Position numbers and translations under genes: made by a program
The notes under the pieces: model-generated
Database searches by the model: none
Told to the model about the DNA's origin: nothing
What the model saw: the letters and a program-made list of their open reading frames with translations, nothing else
In this document: positions 49,226 to 60,300 of the stretch, piece after piece
How positions within the stretch are numbered: the first letter of the stretch is position 1
Layout of the letters: every line of letters begins with the position of its first letter
Assembly (NCBI GenBank): GCA_964637515.1
Contig: CAZWUI010000003.1
Coordinates: 62,001 to 126,000 of the forward strand
Source: RGIG4097 sp964637515
GTDB taxonomy: Bacteria > Bacillota > Clostridia > Christensenellales > CAG-917
Reading direction: 5' to 3'
DNA length: 64,000 nucleotides

Positions 49226-50539
49226 ATGGCAAAGAAAGAAATACCCTACAAGATTTATCTGGACGAAAAGGAATTGCCGAAAGAATGGTATAATCTGCGC
49301 GCGGATATGGCGGATAAAGGCGGTCCGCTCCTGAACCCCGAAACGAGAGCGCCGATCAAGAGGACGGAACTTGAACGCATTTTCTGCACCGAACTTGCAA
49401 ATCAGGAATTGAATGACAAAGACCGTTTCATCGAAATTCCGGACGAAGTGCGCAATTTCTACAAGATGTATCGTCCGTCCCCGCTTGTGCGTGCGTACTG
49501 TCTTGAGAAACTTCTCGACACTCCCGCAGAGATATACTACAAATTCGAGGGAAACAACACGAGCGGCAGTCACAAACTTAATAGCGCAATCGCACAGGCA
49601 TACTACGCAAAGGCGCAGGGTATAAAAGGCGTGACTACAGAAACGGGTGCGGGACAATGGGGTACGGCACTCAGTATGGCATGCGGATATTTCGGACTTG
49701 ATCTCACGGTGTTTATGGTCAGGTGCAGTTACGAATTGAAACCTTTTCGCAAAAACGTGATGCAAGTCTACGGCGCAAACGTGATTCCGTCGCCGAGCGA
49801 CACGACGGCGGTCGGGCGCAAAATGCTTGCCGAAAATCACGACAATAGCGGTTCTTTGGGCACTGCAATTTCAGAGGCAGTCGAGTTGGCGACAACGAGT
49901 GAAAATACACGATACGTGTTGGGAAGTGTGTTGAATCAGGTGATGTTGCACCAATCAGTGATAGGTATTGAGAGTAAAATAGCAATGGAAAAGCACGATA
50001 CGTATCCTGATTTGATCATCGGTTGCGCAGGTGGCGGGAGCAATTTGGGCGGACTTATCGCACCGTTTATGTGCGACAAACTGAAAGGCAAGGAGAATCC
50101 GTATTTCATCGCAGTCGAGCCGTCGAGTTGCCCGAGCCTTACGAAAGGGGAATATAAATACGACTTCTGCGATACGGGCAAGGTTACTCCGCTTGCGCAA
50201 ATGTACACTCTCGGCAGTGATTTCATCCCGCCCGCAAAGCACGCAGGCGGACTCCGCTATCACGGTATGAATCCGGTTTTGAGCAAACTCTATCACGACG
50301 GTTATCTTGACGAGGCAAGAGCGGTCGAGCAAAAAGACGTTTTCGACACCGCAATTCAATTCGCAAGAGTGGAAGGAATACTTCCTGCGCCCGAAAGTGC
50401 GCATGCAATAAAGGTCGCAGTGGACGAGGCTCTGAAATGCCGAGAAACAGGAGTTAAGAAAGTTATCCTATTCGGACTCACCGGGACGGGCTACTTCGAC
50501 CTTATGAGCTACGAGAAGGCGCTGAACGGCAATTTGTAG
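49226..50539 (+). CDS. Tryptophan synthase beta chain-like protein (TrpB2)
   Basis: A 437-residue PLP enzyme that condenses indole with serine (or O-phosphoserine in some members) to tryptophan. The N-terminal extension with FIEIPDEVRNFYKMYRPSPLVRA, PLP lysine in GSHKLNSAIAQAYYAK (about residue 113), TETGAGQWGTALS and the phosphate cradle GCAGGGSNLGG mark the TrpB2 group (COG1350), which acts without tight TrpA coupling. No trpA or other trp gene adjoins it, so the cell may salvage indole or make tryptophan elsewhere. AAGGAGG lies before the ATG. Control by the tryptophan T-box directly upstream supports the assignment. Confidence 0.94.
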   Translation: MAKKEIPYKIYLDEKELPKEWYNLRADMADKGGPLLNPETRAPIKRTELERIFCTELANQELNDKDRFIEIPDEVRNFYKMYRPSPLVRAYCLEKLLDTPAEIYYKFEGNNTSGSHKLNSAIAQAYYAKAQGIKGVTTETGAGQWGTALSMACGYFGLDLTVFMVRCSYELKPFRKNVMQVYGANVIPSPSDTTAVGRKMLAENHDNSGSLGTAISEAVELATTSENTRYVLGSVLNQVMLHQSVIGIESKIAMEKHDTYPDLIIGCAGGGSNLGGLIAPFMCDKLKGKENPYFIAVEPSSCPSLTKGEYKYDFCDTGKVTPLAQMYTLGSDFIPPAKHAGGLRYHGMNPVLSKLYHDGYLDEARAVEQKDVFDTAIQFARVEGILPAPESAHAIKVAVDEALKCRETGVKKVILFGLTGTGYFDLMSYEKALNGNL

Positions 50540-50572
50540 TCGGATTCGGGATGATATCGTATGCCATTCCTG

Positions 50573-50599
50573 GAGATTCCCACGCTTGCTCGGAATGAC
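50573..50599 (-). repeat. Dispersed palindromic repeat, copy 3
   Basis: GAGATTCCCACGCTTGCTCG and on to GAATGAC; the reverse complement is nearly identical to copy 1 at 22785. A partial duplicate (GCCATTCC) lies at 50563. Confidence 0.75.
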
Positions 50600-50670
50600 G
50601 GGGTAGCGGACGAATGACAGGGTTAATAAATTATCTCTATCCTTGCAAAAGAAAAATGGAAACAAAACAG

Positions 50671-50700
50671 AAAAGCGACGGAAAAAAATCCGTCGCTTTT
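50671..50700 (+). terminator. Intrinsic terminator downstream of trpB2
   Basis: AAAAGCGACGGA / TCCGTCGCTTTT, a perfect 12-bp stem with an A6 loop and T4 end, about 130 bases after the stop and beyond repeat copy 3. Confidence 0.75.
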
Positions 50701-50850
50701 CAAATGGAGAGAAAATGATTAGTCAAAAATTATCGACCGAATGGTGCGGACTGTTGTGTGCATATGTTTTTGAGTGTGCATGCGCACGAGATCTGTCACC
50801 ATTATTTTATAACGAGTATAACGTTTTGACAAGTGTTTTTCTTGTGAAAA

Positions 50851-51149
50851 CGGCAAAAAACTATATTTTTCCAAGGGTAAACCGCAAAAACCGCTTTTCG
50901 TTTGAAAGCAAAAACCGCAAAAACCTATGTTTTTCCAGTGGTAAATCAATTTTGGCGGTTTCCGCAGAAGTTGCAACCGCTTGAAAAATTTTTGCCGTTG
51001 CAGACAAAAAGTTGAGTTCAAAAGACGATAGTTGAAATCGCTCGAAAGCCGTTTAAGTTGAACTTTTCCCCTTGAAAAACACGGTTTTTTTTGATTGATC
51101 GAAAAAAATATTTTTTCAATTACCCCTGAAAAAACGTGGTTTTTTGCGC
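50851..51149. repeat. Four copies of a 32-33 bp motif in inverted pairs
   Basis: Copies at 50851-50883 and 50915-50947 lie on the minus strand, and copies at 51061-51093 and 51118-51149 on the plus strand. The first two agree at about 27 of 33 positions. The shared core, read on its own strand, is CCCCTGAAAAAACGTGGTTT followed by TTTG. Each copy holds a weak A/T hairpin (A5-6, 3-5 bases, T5-6). An 89-codon frame from 50715 with GGAGAG before it crosses the left pair; I do not call it a gene. The stretch 50701-51187 has no other feature. Confidence 0.75.
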
Positions 51150-51187
51150 TTTTTTGAAAATTTTTCCGCAAAAGTCGAAAAAAGTGC

Positions 51188-51216
51188 TTTACACGGTTGG
51201 TTTCTAATAGTAGAAT
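51188..51216 (+). promoter_or_regulatory. Promoter of the giant surface protein gene
   Basis: TTTACA (51188-51193) and TAGAAT (51211-51216) are 17 bases apart, giving a leader of about 95 bases that contains dispersed repeat copy 4. Confidence 0.65.
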
Positions 51217-51265
51217 GATTAGAGAATACCGTGCATATGTGTGTATGCGTGAAGAGTTCGCTCTC

Positions 51266-51294
51266 GCAAGATTCCGTCGCTTGCTCGGAATGGC
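51266..51294 (-). repeat. Dispersed palindromic repeat, copy 4
   Basis: GCAAGATTCCGTCGCTTGCT followed by CGGAATGGC, lying within the predicted 5' untranslated region of the giant gene. The reverse complement follows copy 1. Confidence 0.7.
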
Positions 51295-51319
51295 AAATCA
51301 TAGACGAAGGATTACATAA

Positions 51320-54300
51320 ATGAAAAATCGCAATGCAAAATTCAATCTAACTTCCAAAGTGGCACGTGCCACCGTCTTTGCATTGCTCTTCGTTCTTGCT
51401 TTGAGTGTGTGTTTGTCCGTTTTGTTGCAAACTTCTGGCAGTGATCTTTCATTCGCCGCCAATGCTTATTACGCAGATTACAATTCAGGCTTGACCGTCA
51501 CAAACGGGTCTGTCGGCACCGTCATTTCTTCTTTGACGGCGACTCATACAAACGATAGCGGTGCCGCGTATACTTATAGGCAACTATCTTCAAATATCAG
51601 GTGGAAAGGCGATGATAAAACTTATTACTACGGTTGGTACGTCACTTTTTCCGACAGTGCTTATTATGCAATTATAAATGGCGCAGTCGGCGATATACAC
51701 AACAAACTTTCTTTGACCGGTTCTGGTTTAAGCGCTGATGGCAAAAAATACCACGTCCACAGCAATAAGCCGTCATCAAACGGCGATACCACGACCGTTG
51801 AAAACGGAGGAACGTATTTCAGTTTGTCGGCAGAAAAGAAGGGTGGTACGAGTAATTCTCACGACATGACCGCCGATTTGACGTTGACTGCGGCACGACT
51901 AGCACAATACGGAATAAAGGACGGCACAAATCACCGCATCACATATTATAACGAATTAGGCTTGTTTGGCGGAAACGGATTTAGAGATGGCCTTAGCGCA
52001 GGTGACGTCGACGTGAAAGTTGATGGCAATGGTATTTGGCTTGATATTTATATCACCGATGCGACTGCACCGACTATGTCGCATACAAGCGGCAGCACTT
52101 CTTTCTCGTTTAGCGATGCATCTGCAGGTATACAAAAAGTTTCGGTTTGGAGAAACGGCGGTAGCGAAGTCGATATAACAAAACAACTCTCTTTGACAAA
52201 CAATACTAGAAACGCCACTTGGACTGCAAGTGAAGGCGGTGTTTACAAGATTAAAGTCGTCGATAACGTCGGCAATTCCATTGAAAGATACGAATACGTA
52301 GAAAAATTCGGCACAAAAACGGCTTCGCCGTTCGATTTGACGTGCAGAGAGGACTTCAATACCCTTACTTATGCCCTTTCGGGTTTAGGTGGATCGAGCG
52401 CATGGGTGTCAGACGGATTCGCGAACGATACGTTTAACGTAGTGCCGGATACTTCAAAAAATAGTCAGAACTCTACGACAATAAATATGCAATCGACCGC
52501 ATTCACCGCCATAGGCACCCAGGCAAATCCGTTCAAAGGGTCCATTAAAGGCAACGGTTGTACGATTAGAGGGTTGAAGTTGGCGACAGGCGGGTATTCC
52601 GGGTTGTTCGGAAAACTCGGCTCGGGTGCGAGTATTCAAGATCTGACCATTTCAGATGCAGACGGCAGTGGCGGTACTTCTTCTTCGAGAGGTATTCTCG
52701 CGGGGAGCGCGGAAGGCACGGTGTCTATCACCGATTGTCACGTTTCCGGCTCGATATCGGGTACAATTCAAATCGCAGGTTTTGTCGGATATTTGAATGG
52801 CGCAACGCTCAATATCACCAATTGCACCAATAACGCTACCGTCACAGGCACGGGAACGACTACGGACACTTCTGGCAATACTCGTTCTTGTATCGGTGGT
52901 CTTGTCGGTTATGCTAACGCTTCCGCTACGGTGACTATAACCAACAGTAGCAATAAGAGCGGTGGCACGATTACGGGGCAGAGAGGCGTCGGCGGTATTG
53001 TCGGCTACAGCTACGGAAATCTGACTATCAGCGGTAAATATTCATCCGAGTCCTACACCAACAGCGCAACCATAAACGGCGGTATTGACGTCGGCGGTGT
53101 CGTCGGCTATATGAGCAAAGGCTCGGTTTCAAGCACGTCCAACAACGGCACGATAAACGGCAAGTCGGGCGCTGATAGTAGTTATTCAATCGTTCAATAC
53201 GATGCCCATGCGTATAGCGACCAAACCGTTGCAAACCTCAACGACGGAAATATAAACACAAAGTATTACTCCGAAAATAAAGCGTCAATGAGCTTTGTCG
53301 TTCAAGTCCCTGCAGGTACGGTCGTAAGCGGTTTCGCGATCACAAACGCAAACGATACGAACAGTCAAACGGATCGTGCGCCTGTGAAAGTGTTTATTTT
53401 CGGTTCAAACAATAACACTATCACGTCCAACGTCACAACCGGCGGTGGCGTCGAGTACGGCACAATGTCGAGCAATACGAATTGGACTGAAATTTACAAC
53501 AGCGATAATATCGGAATCGGCACCGCCAATTTTTATAGAAAGGATATTCAATTCGGTAATATATATGGTTATACTTACTATTTAATATATGTGAGCCATG
53601 GCACTCACGGTAGCGGTAAACTCCAATTCTCCGAGTTCGATTTGCTCTACTCCGAGAACGTCGGCGGTATCGTCGGGCGCGTGGATGCGACGGATGATAA
53701 CCGCGTCGGTATCTCGGGCGCAAGCAACGGCAGTAGCGGGGCGGTAACCGGTGGCACCAACGTCGGCGGTATCGTCGGCTACGACAAATACGGCAATATC
53801 AACACTTCCGCAAGCAACGCAGGCGCAATCACCGGTTATACAAACGTCGGCGGTATCTTCGGCAGAAACAACAGTACAGGCTCAAAAGGCATCAACCTTA
53901 ATGCAACCGATGGCAATCAAATAGTCAATACAGGCACTATCACGTCTGCGGGCGGTAACTATATCGGCGGTATCGGCGGTTATACGCAGGATGCAGTATT
54001 CAGTGGCGCTATCGTCAACGAAGGTACGGTTTCCGCATCGGGCAAAACGCACGTTGGCGGCATCGGTGGTTTCTTCTATGGCACTTCGCTCAATAGCGGT
54101 TCGTTCACGAATAGAGGTAACGTGTCGGGCGGTCAATATACAGGTGGTATAGCGGGACGTTCTGAAAACGGCACTGCAGATTCCACCAATATGCGCAATA
54201 CTGCGGTCGTCAAGGGCAGTAATTACGTCGGCGGTATCTTTGGTGAATGGGCCATCAACGAAGATGAAACTCTCGGCACTCTCGAGTCCTACGGCACTAT

Positions 54301-57300
54301 TGCCGGTACGAGTTATATCGGCGGTATCGTCGGCAATCTCAACACCAACGGAAAAGCCTTGTCGGGTACGTTCAAGGTCGGTTATGAGTACGATAGCAAA
54401 AACTACGCTCAAACCTACGTGAGAGATGGTGTGACGGTTACCAATGAAATCGTGTCGCACTCGGGTAGTTTCGGCGGTGGTTTGTTCGGCTACACTTCGG
54501 GCGGCTCGACTATCACTTTCAATAACGGCACTCAAGTCAGTGGCGAAATCGGCGCTTACGAAGGCAATATCGCGGGCGGTGCGGTTGGCGCAAATATCGA
54601 CGTCACTCTCAACTTCGAAAATTGCACTTCCATTCCTATCTACTCGAATATCATCGGCAGATCTTCGAAAACCGTCACAATCAATGGCACGGATTATGCA
54701 AACGCAGGAATGATCGGCGGTGTTGTCGGCTTCAATAGCGGCACGCTCATCGGCAGAGTCGGTGTTTATATCATTCAAACAGGTAGCGTTTTCAACGTCG
54801 CAAACGGCTATTACGTCGGCGGTATCGTCGGCTACAATTCGGGTACGGTCACCAACTGCCGTTCCAACGTTTCAAGCCTCGGCGGTGACTCTTGGAGAGC
54901 GGACTACACCGGCGGTGTCATCGGCTACAATACCAGTGCGAATGTTTCGGGCGTATACGCAAATTCAACGGTCTACGGCATGGGGTACACGGGTGGTTAC
55001 TTCGGGTATACTACGGCGGGGGTGAGCAACGTCTATCACACCGCTACGGTCACCGCATCGGGACAGTACGTGGGCGGTATCGTGGGCTATGCAGACGGCG
55101 CAAAGTTTGAAAATTGCTACCACAAAGGCACTATCACCGGCGGTACGAACGTCGGCGGTATCGTGGGCGGCGGAACTCCTACGCTCAAAAATTGCTACGT
55201 CGAAGTGGACGATAGCAATCTTCTCACAGGCACTACGGTCGGCGGATTGTCGGGTGTTACGAACGGCACGTACACGGACTCGTGGGCGATTTACTACGGC
55301 TCGAACGCATACGGCAAATGCTCCGTCAACACAGGTAAAGCGGTCAGAATCGAGAACGATTTCAAGAGCACCGCAAAGGTCTATCCCAACGACGGAACCA
55401 ATTGGAACGTTATCGCATCGAATAACGTGACGTATTTCCATATCGCAAATCTCTCGGTGACGGGAGGCAGTTATCTCGGTCTGTTCAAGATGACGAACGC
55501 TGTCACCCCTGTAAGCGGAAACGTCGAATACAACAAGCCGTATTCTATCACTAGCACGGCAAATGCGGACGGCTCGGTCACTTTCGGCAACGTTCAATAT
55601 TCGGGGAGCACCGCAAGCAGTATTCAGGTCAAGAAAGGCACTATAAATATCATTTTCAACAACGAAAACGGCACAAACGATATCTACGACGGCTCGTCCA
55701 AACTCAACTACACTTATTGGGGGGACGACAGCTCGATATCGGGATATAAGGCGATCTTCACAAGGACGGAAGGAGACGACGTCAACGTCACGTATAGCGG
55801 TGGCGCGATTGTTTCGGGCTACAAATTCAATGTGCAAATCGTGTGCGACGACGGCACTCCTGTTTTCGGACAGAAGTTGAACCAAGCGGGGCAAACGATC
55901 CAACCTTACGACATATCGTCGAGCGATGCGGTCTACGGCTTCGACGGCGCGGTCTACGGCATGCCCAAATATAGTTTCCTCTACAATATCACGACGTTCA
56001 AAGGCACTTCAAACGTCGGTGCTATCGAATACAACAGCAGTTATCGGACGAATTTCTATATCGTCAGCGACAGAAAGGCAAGAGGTGCAAACGGCACGCT
56101 TTCGAACGTTAGCAACGCATATATGTTTGTCGGCTACGACTATGGCAAGAACAATACGATCACCGTCACGCACTCGACTCCTGCTACCGAAAACGGCGTA
56201 CTCGTGAACAGACTCCAAGAAAATCAATGGACGAAATTCGTGGGTAGCAACAACTTCACGGGCGAAGTGACGTTGCGCTATACGCTGGTCGATTCGGACT
56301 TCGGCGTGAGAGCGGGCGGAACAAGAGATAATACTTGGGGCAGTGAGGACAATCCTTTCGTCATCAGCAACTGGATCTATCTCGTGCGTTTGAGCGACAT
56401 AGTCAACGGCACAATGCAACCTATCGACTCGGTCATCGGCTACTCTCGCGCGACGGGAGTGAGTTCGTACGCAACCACGATTTTCTACGACGGTTGCTAC
56501 TTTGAAGTGTCCGCAGATATCACCGTTCCCGACGGCATAATCTTCAATCCTATCGGCGGACGAGTGGTAAACAACACGACTTCCTACAATATCGGAATCA
56601 CTTCCGCAACTTCACCGAAAGGCACGAAAGTCAGTTATTTCGGCGGTAATTTCGTGGGTGCGAACGGCATCAGAAATATCGCTCTCGGCAATCATTTCAA
56701 CTACACTTCGAACGTACCCGACTTTGTCGGTCTGTTCGGCTATATCGACGTCTTGAAAGCGAATACGGGCAAGGCGGGCGTGAAGAATATCGCAGTCAGC
56801 GGAACCATCAAAGGTACCGACTACGTGGGCGGTATCGTCGGATATGCGAAGAACGCAGTCATCGACTCCGCATACGTTTCGGCAAGTTCGTCCGCAACTT
56901 GCACGGTTGGCGGAAACAACTACGTCGGCTCTATCGCAGGCTATCTCGACGCAGGTTGTGAACTCTACACCACGAGCGTTGCAAACGGTACGGTGTCAAG
57001 CCAATACGTCACCGTCCAAGGCACGAATTACGTTGGCGGATTCATCGGCGCAATCGGACAAACCGCAGGTTACGATGCAGGCGGCAACACCTACGTCGTG
57101 GGTGCAAACGGAGACAAAGTCCTGAAACTCGTCGGCAACGGCACTATCACCGCAAACGGCAACTACGTGGGCGGTATTGTGGGCGCAATCATCGGCAACA
57201 ATTCGACGAGCATAACCAAATTCGCTCCCAACTTCGCAAGAAATACGGCGAATATCTCTGCGGGAAACTACGTGGGCGGTATCGTAGGCGCAGTTCTCGG

Positions 57301-60300
57301 CTCCAACGTTATCTCCCTTGAAAATGCGGAAAATTCCAACGCAGACACTTGGTCGTATAACGGCACAAGCACAGGCAATAACGTTTCCACCATAGGTGGC
57401 ACCGACTACGTCGGCGGTATTGCGGGCTATCTCGACGGCGGTAACAACCTGTTCACCGGAGTGTTCTCCACCGCAAACGTCGGTGGCGCAAGCTACGTGG
57501 GCGGTCTTGTCGGTCAGGTCAAGGGTGGTACGTTCAACTCCTGTTTCGTCACCGAACCCGGCACAAAACTCGTGGACTTCTCGACGGATAAAGTCAAGGC
57601 AACGACGCAGTACGCAGGCGGTATCGCAGGCTCGGCAGACGGCGCAAACGTGTCCTTCAACGACTGCTACGTGCAAGGTTTCAAGTGGAGCAGAGTCGGC
57701 ACGTCTTCGGGCGGTGTTGCAGGCTATGCATCATCCACCGTTAAATTTGAAAATTCGTGGGCGTTGTACCTTGCGGTCAATGCCGACTACACCACCGTTT
57801 CCAAGAACGCAAACGGTAAATATATCATTGCGGACCCCGAATCGACTTCGAGCGGTTCCACTTCCGTTAGCACTGCGACGATTTACGAAATGCTCGTCTT
57901 CGCAGGACTGCAAGCAAACACCACTCTCACCAATACGAGCAATATGAGAGCGGTCAAGACGACAAGCCAAGCAGGGAAGGGCATAATTCCGCTCGGCATT
58001 ACTCTCCCCACCCATAGCGGTGCGCTCACCAACGATACGGACAAAGTCCAACTCGTTTTCTACGACGTGAGCGGAACTGAAACCGCCACCAACAACGCTT
58101 TCAATGCGGAAAACGATAGCAGTACGAACGCTACGATGCTTTATATCTATCTCGCAATCGGCAAAGAGTCGATGTCCGTCTGCCGTCGTCAAGTCGTGTT
58201 CAACAACGTTTCGGACTACACAAACACTACCGCATGGCAAAATGCCTACTTGTCCTTGACGAAACCCATTCAATATAGGGAAAATCAATACAAAGCGACA
58301 GTCTCACTCACGAACACCGCAGGCCCTTACGAAGGTGCGTTCCAAATCACGTTTATTGCAAACTATTCCGTGTCGGGCGGTACGCTTTCGGGTGCATACG
58401 TTTTCGTCAGCAGAAATACGACTTTCAGTTACTCTAAAAACAGTTCGGTCGCACCGCTCATCATTGCGAATATGGACGATTGGAATGCGTTTGCAAACGC
58501 AGTTCGCGGAACGCAAGGCACTTGGACGGGAGCGGTCAAACTGACGGCAAATATCGGCACGGTATCGAATCCCGTGACTTTGCCCGCAGGCTACTGCTCG
58601 ACGAGCGACATCAACAAATTCCGTTTCGGCGGAACGTTCGACGGCAACGGCTATACGATTACCGTAAAATTGTGGGCTTCAAACGTGAGTACAAATAATG
58701 AAATCGGACTGTTCCCGCAAGCGGCGGGCGCAACTTTCATGAATTTGACCGTTGCAGGCTCCGTCGGCGTAGTGACTACCGATTCAAACGGCAATCCCAC
58801 CGCCGATTCATCAGCGGCGGGCAACGATATCGGAGCATTCGTCGGCATTGCACGTGGCAACCTCACTTTCCTCAACTGCAAAAACCAAGCATTCGTCAGC
58901 GGTGGCATGGGACACAATACCGGCGGTCTTGTTGGCACTGCGGGCAACAATAACGTCACTTTCATTGACTGCGTCAACGAAGGTGGTGTTATCAGTGCGG
59001 GCAACTTCTCTTCAAACGGCACCGTTCAATACGGCGTAGGCGGTATCATCGGTTCTACCGGTACTTCGACTGCCGGTTCTGTAATTCTTGAAAGTTGTCG
59101 TAATGCGGCTACCGTTATGGCTGACGCAAACGTCGGCGGTATCATCGGTTTGTCAGCAAGCACTTGCACCATCAGAAACTGTGGTAATACCGGCAACGTA
59201 ACGGGTGCATCCGCATATGAGAGCGATACTTGCGTAGGCGGTATTGCGGGTATCGGTACCGAAGACGGTAACTTGAATATATATGCATGTTACAACACAG
59301 GAGATATTCTCGCTTACGGAAACAAAGCGGGCGGTATTCTCGGTGGTGACAGTCAATATACAAAGGTCGGCTCGAAAGAAACGAAGATTTACTATTGCTA
59401 CAACACCGGCTCGGTCACGACGGGCGGTCCTAATCCGCAAACGTCGGGTGGCGGCGGTGTTCAGGCAGCAGGTATTGTCGCAACGCTGACCTATATCGAC
59501 ATTCAATATTGCTACAACGTAGGCACGATTAGAGCAAACGGCGTTGTTTATACGGGAACTGCCTTGGGTGTTAAAGTCTTCCCGCACGCTCGTATCGGCG
59601 GTATCGGCGCATACGCCGGCGACAATGCAAAGGTCATCTTGAAGAATTGCTACAACGTAGGTCAAATAGTTATCGGCGGTAATATCAGAACCGCAACCGG
59701 CGAATACAACGATTCGTCTTATGCGGCAGGCATTTTGGGCGAAATCGAAGATAACTTCTACAATAGCAACGTTGATATTTCAAACAACTATTCACTGAAA
59801 TATCAGGTTCACAGACTTTACAAACTAAAAGACGGCGGCGGAACAGCTCCGTCAACTTCGGATGGCGGTTTGCAATCCGGTTGGGATAGCTACGAATGGC
59901 AAACTTATGCGCAATACACTACGGACTGCTCTTATAGCGGTGCGGTAATTGATTCTATTGCGGATTTCACTTCCGCTTATTTCAGTGGCGCAAGTGAAAG
60001 AATTATACCTATGGCAAACGCCACTACCTATTCGAATATTATTTCAAACAAAGTCATTGACGGAAACGACAATGTAATTCGAACCGACCACCTTAATTCA
60101 ATTGATTATAACACGGGTAATTCGGCGGTTATGAACACCACGGGCACGAAGACCTACGGCGGTGCTACAACCGTTACCGCAACCAACGTCAATACCGGTA
60201 TTGAAAACGGCTCTCTCGGCGGATATATCTACGTTTATGGTTGCTTGCCTCAACTCGCATGTTTTGCACTCGACACCAAGAACGGCCTTGCGATGACTTC

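Noticed and set aside
50719..51171. 150-codon minus-strand frame and an 89-codon plus-strand frame (50715-50984) in the gap before the giant gene
   Set aside because: Both run through the repeated motif array, and their residue repeats only mirror it. The plus-strand frame has a fair ribosome binding site but no promoter after the terminator at 50700.
54965..55903. Long antisense frames (about 300 codons) within the giant gene, also at 53882-54778 and 56996-57676
   Set aside because: They arise from the repeated GTC GGC GGT ATC codon pattern, whose reverse strand lacks stops; the sense frame is continuous for over 12 kb.
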